Made by a program: the position numbers and the translations under genes. A DNA stretch of 64,000 bases from Picochlorum sp. 'celeri' (Eukaryota > Chlorophyta > Trebouxiophyceae). The stretch is taken from NCBI GenBank assembly GCA_010909725.1, contig JAACMV010000024.1, positions 868,001 through 932,000 on the forward strand, given 5' to 3'. Below the pieces are notes generated by a model. That model saw nothing but the letters and a program-made list of their open reading frames with translations. It had not been told where the DNA came from and searched no databases. Positions within the stretch are counted from its first letter, which is position 1; each line of letters starts with the position of its first letter. Positions 1 through 8,428 of the stretch are shown here, in pieces.

Positions 1-2508
1 CCGATATCTGGAACACCTTTGCCAAGATTTTCAATACCGAATTCAATATCAGTAACACAACACCATCCCAATCATCTACTTGCCTGTCTCTCATGCACAA
101 TGTGTTTAAGATGCGCATGACAGAGCTCAAGCACGTGTCTGCAAACACTGAAGCAGCTCCTTCATCGGAGGAAAAACTAAGATATTCCGAGGCCATTTCC
201 AGGTAGTACATCATGGAAGCATTATTCAGATCCGAGCCAAATCCATTTGAATAGATACATGATCGTAACTTGCTGCCTATTGCAACCAGGAACACATGCT
301 CAGGGTTCTCCTGGGATGTCGCAATATTAGCGAGAAGTTTTAGATAATTTCTTGTGTATGCAGCTCCGTCATACATGTGTACTGGAAATGACAGCAAGTC
401 TGCCGAGATGATGCCTGATGGATTTGGATCCAATTCAAAACCTCCAGGGAAGGAGTTGTGCATTGCAAGCATGGCTTCAATCAGCAGCGGGCAGACATCG
501 AGTGAATCCTCCACAGATTCAATCGCAACTTGCTCTTGGTAAGACAAATCAGCATTGTCCGATGCTTTGGCACTTTCTGCACTCAGCCGCGATAGCTGCT
601 CACTATCTGAATACTGCACAGAGTCTGAGTCATCCTCTGAATTATCAGCACTGAATATTTTGTGCGCCCTGAGATCTAAATTACTACTAGTATGATTTCC
701 AAGACTTCTCTCTTCGCTACGGTATTCATTGTACTCTGATACACAGTCGTCATTGAGAGCAATGTGCCTCCTATATCCGATGACAGATGGAAGGTCTTGT
801 GCCACTAACGACTCTCCAAGAGCCTGGGCAAGATGATCCAACTCTTGCATAGCACTTGGCTGGCCAAATAAAGACCTATCAGGTGCAGATGCATCAACCA
901 CTACCTGGTTTGAACTTCGATGCTCTCTTCTAGTGGCCCGAGTAAGGCCCGAGTCTGGTGACATGCACAAGTTCTCATCCTCCTCTCCCTGTAAACTGTC
1001 CAACGAGAGCATGGGTACACTGTTCCGGCTAGATGCTGGTGTTGCTGTTGAAACACTCGCTGGTGAGCTTTGGGCCTGTTTGGCCTCTGCAACGTCCATG
1101 CCCCGACGTCCATGCTCGGACAACAATGCTCTTGCAAGAGGCTCCAGCAGTGGCAGCCTATTCATGTACATGGTACTCAAAGCATTATACAACTTCAAAT
1201 CAATAGCAGCTTCTTTCACATCAGGTCGATGCAGCATGGCCGTTAGGAACTGTATCATCAATGCTGGATTTGCACATGTCTCACACAATGATTCAGCAAA
1301 ATCATTCACCAGGGTCCTGCAAGCATCAATCGAGCTGAGGCAAGAGTCCAAAATCAACGATGTTGTCAGTGTAAGCAAACTAAGCTGTTCAACTGTTCCC
1401 ATCATTGTGGAACTCATGAGAGACTTTGATGCTTGAACTAGAGCCGTGAGAACCCCATTCTGGACAGCACACTCTGCCATGTGTACATCCTTGCAGACAG
1501 TATTCAAATACGAGGTCCCATCTTTAAATCCTGAGACACTACAAGAATGTATCAAGGAAATAGCTGACTCAACATCCATCCCCCTAGTATGCGATACAGA
1601 CTTTTTCACTGGACTCTGAAATGCTGTCTGCCGTTGAGGAGAGGGCAGGGGTGTGCAATCCGAATGAACAGCACCTGGCACACCATGCACAATCGCCAAC
1701 ACATCCTCAAACTGCCGAATTGTTCTGAGACACATGGTTGGGGATTCTTCCCGATCCATACGGACAGCTTCCAAGCATCCAAGCAACAAATTTGGCACCA
1801 CACGAACGTCTCTTCCAGACGTTGATGCCCCCTCCCCGGATACATCCGTAAACCTAATCCCCATGCCATCATCCTCTGATTCCATATATATCAAACCATC
1901 TTCTTCTGCCTTTGACTTTGATCGCGTCACCTGGCTTGAACCATCCAAACTGTACTGCCATGCCTCCATTGTTGGAAACAGAATGTGCACCAATCGGTAC
2001 AATGTCACATACGATCGCTTCGACACAACACCTGAGCACCCCTTCAACACAACAGCACCGTCCTCTCGAGTCACATACTCAGGCTCCACAGTGATGGGTT
2101 TGATGGACACAGGACGCATTGTCACCCCACCACCCAAATCGTATGCTACATGCAACTCAGCAACATGGGCTTTCACATCGTCCACATCCGCCCACAAACA
2201 AGGACAATCAATCCGTTTCTGCAGAAAAAAAGAGCATCCAGCACCATGAGAACACCGTGAATGACGATGCCAAGCTATACCCTAACCCAAAGCAGTAAAA
2301 ATTCAAACCATACCTGCTTGATATCATTCTTGATGTCCTCTGTAGCAGAAATAATGAAATATATTGTATTTAAAAAGGAATTGTGAATCAAAGAAGCACC
2401 CGTATCCTCTGCATGACCACCTTCAAACCGAAGAACCGATCGAAGGTGTCCCACCGAGGGAGAGTCCTTGACCGTCAGCCTTCCCAAGACAATATCTTTG
2501 TGCTCCAT
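1..2508 (-). CDS. Large protein of unknown function, 3' end outside window
   Basis: Two exons are visible: exon 1 at 2314-2508, then a 95-nt intron (donor GTATGG, acceptor TTTCTGCAG), then an exon at 1-2218 that stays open to the window edge. That gives at least 804 residues with no stop. The ATG at 2508 is the first in-frame Met; a GTG lies seven codons upstream. The middle of the protein is rich in Ser, Asp and Glu (roughly residues 400-560). The flanking parts are helical-looking and Leu-rich, which could be an alpha-solenoid. I do not recognise the family and assign no function. Continuous frame over 2.2 kb, codon use like the neighbours and a clean splice junction make the gene itself secure. 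Confidence 0.75.
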
Positions 2509-2720
2509 ATTTTCCACGTTTAAAATCACTACGTAAGACCGCCTGCGTCACCGCGTACAAGCCCCAGGTTTACGACGTCCGCAGTACACGAGAGCATATC
2601 CTGCTCGTTTCTGACTGTCTCATTCTTCTACCCTCTATACACATGAAAGGGTATATCTATCAAATACTAACATCAATAATAAATAGGTAATATATTCATC
2701 AGAGGGAGCGGTGTCCCGAA

Positions 2721-3677
2721 TTACATGTACTCTGGGCCATCAGAAGGATCCCCTCTTGGCATGACGTCAGGATGAGGCTGTGTTGAAGGAGGCTGACGAC
2801 GTTGGAAATCTCCGGGAAAGAAGCCTCTCACTCCCGGAGGAGCGATAGGATCCCATCGAGCACCTGGTGGCAAAGTACCTTGTTGCTCAGGGCGAGTGGG
2901 GTCCAACCTTCCAGGACCAAAGATGGGATGGTGAGGACCTACAAGCATACCCCCATCATGTCCACCACGCCCTTCGCCTTGATATGGACCCACGTCTTCG
3001 TATCCTACTCGAGTATCTCTCTTCACACTGCCAATCTCAGTAGCAGTCGTAGGAGTATCATCTGCATGGATGGGCTGCGTGATGCTGGGCCCAGAGGGCT
3101 TTGGCCTCTCACACAAGGCATGCTGCATGACTGACAAAAAACCATCAACATCCGACAGGCTGCCATCATCATCCACATACACATGTGATTCCAGATCAAG
3201 TACTGCCATATCCTTGTATGAGCACGACGTGTACCCGAGTAATGATTGTGCAACCCTGTCATCCTGAAGAGATACGTGGGTGCCCTGTGCATCCCATGCC
3301 ACCCTGGAGCAATGGACCACAACCCTATCCTCACCCACAACGATACACCGAACACATGTCTGATCTCTCATACCACCAAATTCTGCACATGCAACAAAAG
3401 CATACACCCCAGAACCCTTCAAATCCCTCCAACCCTGCATTCCATGGTCAGCCGTGGCACAACTGTATGGCTGCACCTCTTCTCCCTGCTGCTCAGCAAA
3501 GTATGCTTCCGCCTTGGACCCACTGGCCACAATGTCATATCCAAGACCTTGAACATAGACACATACAGCAAGCACGAGTGTATCAACCCTGTCCAGCGTT
3601 TCGCCAGGAGGAGGTGCCACGTGGGGTCCCAGACGGACAGCTTTGAATAAAGCTTTAAAGGCGTTCTTCGTATCCAT
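2721..3677 (-). CDS. Proteasome inhibitor PI31-like protein (PSMF1 family)
   Basis: The 318-residue single-exon ORF has a globular N-terminal half (about residues 15-180) that resembles the FP domain. Its Pro/Gly-rich C-terminal half contains the PI31 signatures GPHHPIFGPGR and LPPGARWDPIAPPG. Family members bind the 20S proteasome and the F-box protein FBXO7 and modulate proteasome activity and transport. The C-terminus is Glu-Tyr-Met: the penultimate Tyr of the HbYX proteasome-docking motif is kept, but its hydrophobic residue is replaced by Glu. The start is the ATG at 3677, since the preceding in-frame TTG is not a credible start. Family assignment is firm; inhibitory activity is inferred. 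Confidence 0.85.
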   Translation of the reverse strand: MDTKNAFKALFKAVRLGPHVAPPPGETLDRVDTLVLAVCVYVQGLGYDIVASGSKAEAYFAEQQGEEVQPYSCATADHGMQGWRDLKGSGVYAFVACAEFGGMRDQTCVRCIVVGEDRVVVHCSRVAWDAQGTHVSLQDDRVAQSLLGYTSCSYKDMAVLDLESHVYVDDDGSLSDVDGFLSVMQHALCERPKPSGPSITQPIHADDTPTTATEIGSVKRDTRVGYEDVGPYQGEGRGGHDGGMLVGPHHPIFGPGRLDPTRPEQQGTLPPGARWDPIAPPGVRGFFPGDFQRRQPPSTQPHPDVMPRGDPSDGPEYM

Positions 3678-4089
3678 CAATACGCATGATACCTGGTATT
3701 CTATTTCAATTTCCCATCATCCTGGCGGTACAATAGATGTCGTTGAACAATACATACATAGATGGTGGTGCCCCTCACCTGGTATCGGCCTCTGAATGAA
3801 TCGATCGGTCGAATCCATCATTTGATGGGGATATATGCGCTGCCATGAACGACCAACAACAACAACAACAACGGCGTCCCACATTGCGCCTGACCAGTGC
3901 CACAAGGTTGGTATATATTCGTACTCTAATTTCACTCAGTGATCCAGAGTATCTCCATCGGAAGATTCTGCTGTTGAACGTTCGTCGTAGACAGCAACCA
4001 CATTGATTTGATCCTCGAGTTCAAATTCACTCAGTCGGTATCCATCCCCTGCACATCGTATAACCTTTCATTGATAATTTTAAATCAAC
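3678..4089. promoter_or_regulatory. Divergent promoter region between PI31 and actin
   Basis: This gap of about 410 bases separates two divergently transcribed genes. It holds a short CAA trinucleotide run near 3852-3870 and a TATATAT stretch at 3912-3918, 172 bases before the actin ATG, which could serve as a TATA element or lie in the 5' UTR. No credible ORF is present. Confidence 0.4.
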
Positions 4090-5363
4090 ATGTCTGGAGG
4101 TGCGTTGAAGGGTGGCGTATATGAGGCAGGCGTGGTCTGAGATGATCAGACAGCGGTTGGCACGTGGAATATGTCTCTGGTGAGACTTTTTTCAGCATGG
4201 ATGGTATGTTTTGATCAATATAGATATATAATGCAGAAGATGGAGAAGTCAGCGCCATTGTGTGCGATAACGGATCAGGAATGGTCAAGGCCGGGTTTGC
4301 TGGAGACGACGCTCCGCGGGCTGTGTTCCCATCCATTGTCGGCCGACCAAAGCACGAGGGTGTCATGGTTGGTATGGGACAGAAGGATGCATATGTTGGA
4401 GAGGAGGCTCAGCAGAAGAGGGGTATCTTGTCTTTGAAGTACCCTCTGTCTCATGGTGTGGTGACTGATTGGGATGACATGGAGAAGATTTGGCATCATA
4501 CGTTTTACAATGAGCTCCGAGTTGCCCCAGAGGAGCACCCTGTGCTTTTGACAGAGGCGCCTTTGAATCCAAAGAAGAACAGAGAGCAGATGACTCAGAT
4601 TATGTTTGAAACCTTTGAGGTGCCAGCCATGTATGTGGCCATCCAGGCTGTTCTGTCTCTGTACGCATCTGGGCGTACTACAGGTATCGTTTTGGACTCT
4701 GGTGATGGTGTGTCCCATACAGTGCCCATCTATGAAGGGTATGCACTTCCTCACGCCATTCAGCGTTTGGATATGGCTGGAAGAGACCTCACAGAATACA
4801 TGTCCACCATTCTCACAGAGAGAGGATACTCATTCACAACAACTGCAGAGCGTGAGATTGTGAGAGAGATCAAAGAAAAGCTTGGGTATGTTGCTCTGGA
4901 TTATGAGTCAGAATTGCAGACAAGCCTGTCCTCTTCCACCTTGGAGAAGACATTTGAACTTCCAGATGGACAAGTCATTACTGTTGGATCTGAGAGATTC
5001 AGATGCCCAGAATCTCTGTTCCAGCCATCCATGCTCGGATTGGAAGGTGTTGGTATTCACCAGACAACATATAATTCCATCATGAAGTGTGATGTGGATA
5101 TCAGAAAGGATCTCTATTCAAACATTGTCCTGTCTGGAGGAACAACCATGTTCCCAGGTATTGCTGATCGTATGACAAAGGAAATCTCTTCACTGGCCCC
5201 ATCATCCATGAAAGTCAAGGTTGTTGCCCCAGCAGAGAGAAAATTCTCAGTCTGGATTGGTGGATCCATCCTCTCCTCCCTCTCAACCTTCCAGCAAATG
5301 TGGATCACCAAGAGCGAGTATGAAGAGAATGGTCCATCCATTGTCCACAGAAAATGCTTTTAG
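4090..5363 (+). CDS. Actin
   Basis: Exon 1 (4090-4099) encodes only MSG plus one base. A 137-nt intron follows (donor GTGCGT, acceptor ATGCAG), then exon 2 (4237-5363). The joined 378-residue protein starts [20 protein letters not shown] and ends SIVHRKCF, as conventional actins do. Phosphate-1 loop [29 protein letters not shown] and SGGTTMFPG are intact, so ATP binding and polymerisation are expected. The protein is the cytoskeletal filament subunit. TGTAA at 5382-5386 is a likely polyadenylation signal 18 bases after the stop. The tiny first exon is easy to miss; without it the coding sequence has no ATG at the correct N-terminus. Confidence 0.98.
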
Positions 5364-5381
5364 TTGTCCAATTGGAATCGA

Positions 5382-5386
5382 TGTAA
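5382..5386 (+). terminator. TGTAA polyadenylation signal of actin
   Basis: TGTAA lies 18 bases after the actin stop codon. TGTAA is the usual green-algal cleavage/polyadenylation signal. Confidence 0.5.
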
Positions 5387-5430
5387 TATACTTTCATCAT
5401 GACATGCCTGAAGAAGCGATGCCACCAGGT

Positions 5431-5616
5431 CTATTGTGCCGGCAGAGATGATGAGTGACGGTCACATGCGTGACAATATCTCCTAGTACGCCCTTCCCAT
5501 GAAAGCAAGGCTTTGACCGATGCATTGGGTTTCATGGGAGCGTCAGTGCCATCGCCTGCTGCACCCATACTAGATACGATGCATTGCTGATCTGGAACAA
5601 TTGGAAATTTATCCAT
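5431..5616 (-). CDS. Possible small protein, 61 residues, unknown
   Basis: The ATG-to-stop ORF has codon use similar to neighbouring genes and an AT-rich stretch just upstream of the ATG. The protein has no hydrophobic segment and no recognised motif; its C-terminus contains Cys-His-Ala-Cys and His. It lies convergent to actin, 67 bases from the actin stop. Length alone does not prove coding, so this is a weak candidate. Confidence 0.25.
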   Translation of the reverse strand: MDKFPIVPDQQCIVSSMGAAGDGTDAPMKPNASVKALLSWEGRTRRYCHACDRHSSSLPAQ

Positions 5617-5769
5617 TCTGTATATTATTTACTTACCCAGAAGTACATTGCGTTCTGGGCCTGTGTCGTCTCAGCGTTCGTTCGCATCGAGGTGCGTGGG
5701 TGGATTTAGCAGTTGTACGGCGGTGGTCTTTCCAGAGTATGCGCATGTACAAGTGTCACAATCGATTTT

Positions 5770-6002
5770 ATGATTAAATTGGTGGTGGGGATACTGGCAT
5801 TCCTCTCCATATGCGTCTACACGCGTGTCATGCGGCCAGTTTCATCCACGGTCTCGTGTCCGAGGGAGCACCATGGAAACAACCTTGGTGGGGCCAAAGT
5901 GTTCAATTCTCACTAAAAGATGACAATTGGACCGCGAGCATGCCTCTGAGAATGCGTAGGATGCCAGAGATTCAATGGGTGGCCGACGTCGAGGCTTTTT
6001 AG
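5770..6002 (+). CDS. Possible small membrane protein split over two frames
   Basis: One frame starting at 5770 gives a signal-anchor-like N-terminus (MIKLVVGILAFLSICVYTRV). The overlapping frame, open from 5778 to the stop at 6002, gives a Trp-rich, protein-like C-terminus (APWKQPWWGQSVQFSLKDDN). Neither frame alone makes an obvious protein. They would join with a -1 shift somewhere in 5815-5880. No splice pair of normal intron length fits. This may be a broken gene, a sequence error or coincidence. Confidence 0.25.
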
Positions 6003-6333
6003 GGTATTTTGAGGTTTTTCTTGACCTGGCGCTCCACCACCACCACGTGATGGTTCTGCATTCCCTCGGATGACTGACATGGGTGTTTTGGTGCCTCTGC
6101 AGGACGGACTCGATACATACATATGCATTGATATTGTTCTATGAGCACGGCAGTTGATATATAATAAGATATCCAGTAGCATTTGATTGATTGTCCTTGT
6201 ACTCGTATTCCTTTTGTCACATAGCAATCAGTGCGGATTCATACCATTATATCACCAATTCGATTGAAAATAAGAAGTCTTCGTATCAAATAAGAAGTTA
6301 GCAGCGTCTCGACAGAGCTTTGAATGAGGCATC

Positions 6334-7818
6334 ATGACTGATCATATGCAGCAAGATGATTTCTTGGCAGAGCTTATTCAGGGTGTTGAAGGCAACCCTG
6401 ACTGGTTGGATTCGTTGAATGAAGGCTTGCAAGGGACGCAGTTGGATGACATATCTTTCGGAGACTCGGGTCATTCATTGAAGAGGTCAGGGTCCTCTCC
6501 AGCGTTTGCTGATGCAGCTGTGTTTGGCCATTCAGACCACTCTCTGAGATCGACGACGCCTGTTGCGATTCGGCCAATGGTGCCAAACAAGACGGACGAC
6601 TTCTCTTCGTTAGAATCAAATCAGTCCATGTTCGATGTCAATGGATTTTCAAGTGTTCCTGAGGATGGTCTTTTGGGTGCCCATGCATCTTACAGGCGTC
6701 ATGGACACATGAAGAATGGGATGCCACCAGTGCATCCTCTGGGAGGTCGATCTTCAGGATCCTCTGTCACAACAAACAGGTCGAATAGTATGCCATCATT
6801 CACACCGACTGTGACGGTTCCAGCTCAAGGTGGGCACTGGGCTTGGGTCCCAGAACCAGGATCGGATGGGCAGCCAACTGTTCCTCCTCCATTCCAGCCT
6901 CCACCACATTTGAACCAAGTTCCTGTGAGATCCGGAAGGCTTCCATTGCCTCTGTCGGTAGAAGAAAATGATTTGAACTTATTAGATGTGGATATATTTG
7001 AGAATTTCGACGTACTCGAGATGGCAAATACCCTTGTGCTGGAGCAGGGAGGGACAGATGGATCGCAGAACAGGCTACATTCTCGTGTCCATGGCTCATG
7101 TCCGCTCCCCACGCTTTTGGAGGATACTCTCAGTGTGGAAGAGAGTGGATCCGAAAGTACAATGCAGAATTCTTTGGGTCACAGTGGTGACGGTTCGCAG
7201 GAAATGGTCCCAGAGCAGGTGAATCCATCAGGACGAGTGAGATCAAGACCATCAAGTATCCCTGTGCCAGGTGCACGATCAATGCCATTGAAAGCACAAA
7301 GGCCCTCGAGATCTCAGTCTTCTCCCCATTTGGCTTCCAGCCTTCTCGCATCATCGTGTCCTACACAAGGGGAACGACCAGTGCGAGGAGCAGCACGACG
7401 ATCGGTGCACATTGCTGCCGCATCATTGTCTGATGCAGCAGATGATCAGGACCCCGAATATATTGACGGATTGGAAAGGTCCCACAGCATACGAAGCACA
7501 GGAACGAATTCTGGCAAGAAGAAGCACAATCCATGGTCTCTAGAGGAAACATTGGCGCTCGTGGATGGTGTCAGAGCTACAGGTGTTGGGAAGTGGGCAG
7601 AGATTAAGCGTTTATCAATCCCAGGCATTGCGGAAGTTCTTCAGAACCGCACCCCTGTAGATCTAAAAGATAAATGGCGCAATCTCACCCGAATTGCCAA
7701 ATTGCCAAAGGCATCATTGAAAGCACGGTTGCAACGAGGACAGTCTGAACTCTCCTTGGAGACCATGCTTCTTGTGAAGGATCTCATGGACAATGCTCAG
7801 CCCATGGATCGCACGTAA
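6334..7818 (+). CDS. TRFL-like telobox MYB/SANT protein
   Basis: The 494-residue single-exon protein has a low-complexity, Ser/Pro-rich N-terminal region with a mildly acidic start. A single C-terminal MYB/SANT domain lies at about residues 399-450, with the telobox hallmark VDLKDKWRN preceded by GVGKWAEIKRLSI. This matches plant TRF-like (TRFL) proteins, in which the VDLKDKWRN helix contacts plant-type telomeric repeats or related promoter motifs. The start is the ATG at 6334. Function is inferred: telomere binding, or transcription from telo-box promoters such as those of ribosomal genes. The long N-terminal region shows no other domain. Confidence 0.8.
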   Translation: MTDHMQQDDFLAELIQGVEGNPDWLDSLNEGLQGTQLDDISFGDSGHSLKRSGSSPAFADAAVFGHSDHSLRSTTPVAIRPMVPNKTDDFSSLESNQSMFDVNGFSSVPEDGLLGAHASYRRHGHMKNGMPPVHPLGGRSSGSSVTTNRSNSMPSFTPTVTVPAQGGHWAWVPEPGSDGQPTVPPPFQPPPHLNQVPVRSGRLPLPLSVEENDLNLLDVDIFENFDVLEMANTLVLEQGGTDGSQNRLHSRVHGSCPLPTLLEDTLSVEESGSESTMQNSLGHSGDGSQEMVPEQVNPSGRVRSRPSSIPVPGARSMPLKAQRPSRSQSSPHLASSLLASSCPTQGERPVRGAARRSVHIAAASLSDAADDQDPEYIDGLERSHSIRSTGTNSGKKKHNPWSLEETLALVDGVRATGVGKWAEIKRLSIPGIAEVLQNRTPVDLKDKWRNLTRIAKLPKASLKARLQRGQSELSLETMLLVKDLMDNAQPMDRT

Positions 7819-8428
7819 TTCAACCAATACAAACTAACAGTACGTTATAGCGCTTTTTTTCCCTGAAAAGGATCTGTCTCCGCATCTCGGAACGGTGCTT
7901 TGCGTCATTGTATTATTACACACACACAAATGGGTGTGCACCCATACGTAGAACAAATGACCCTGGTAGCGCGTTTTTTTCCACTGAACCAAAATATTTG
8001 TAACAATAGTATCCAATCCCACATGTGTATGGCAGACTCAAGAGTGCAAACATCCGTGTACTTATTCCAAACACACACAGAGAGAATCCTCCAGGAGGAA
8101 GAATCTCATCGCTTTCTGTACAATGGAGATCCCATCTCGACAGATAGGTTTCTACCCCACCGAACAACGACCCATTACTATAAATACTAATATTAGATTG
8201 TTCAAATTGCTATTCATCGAATCAATCAGTGAAAAGGGTTGAACACAATCTTGCATCCCGCAGCGACATTCCTTCTATTGAAGCACATTGTGCCCAATAT
8301 CCCCTGATATTCAGTATAAAAGAGAATTGCGATACTTTAAATCGGAAGAATGAGGACCAGGTACGTGTTCCCCCGGAATCCCCGAAAGTGTTGCTGCACG
8401 GCGTAAACTCTCCCATCTTCGGATATCG
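7819..8428. other. Intergenic region with an imperfect direct repeat and inverted repeat
   Basis: The gap of about 610 bases lies between the MYB gene and the pyruvate kinase-like gene. Two copies of a 20-22 bp T-rich repeat (7848-7867 and 7967-7988) flank a 7-bp inverted repeat at 7930-7945. No convincing ORF is present. Confidence 0.45.
7848..7988. repeat. Direct repeat pair TAGCGC(G)T7CC(A)CTGAA around a small hairpin
   Basis: The copy at 7848-7867 reads TAGCGCTTTTTTTCCCTGAA. The copy at 7967-7988 differs by one inserted G and one extra base near the 3' part. Between them, ATGGGTG-TG-CACCCAT at 7930-7945 is an inverted repeat. These are seen directly; no function is known. Confidence 0.5.

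Larger units (their letters stand above)
5364..6333. other. Long intergenic stretch with two weak small ORFs
   Basis: This is the longest gap in the window (970 bases). It carries the actin 3' UTR, two short opposed ORFs listed separately, and the promoter of the MYB gene. No RNA gene or repeat was recognised. Confidence 0.5.

Noticed and set aside
933..1436. Plus-strand ORF of 167 residues
   Set aside because: Antisense to the large unknown gene, which is open over the entire region with normal codon use.
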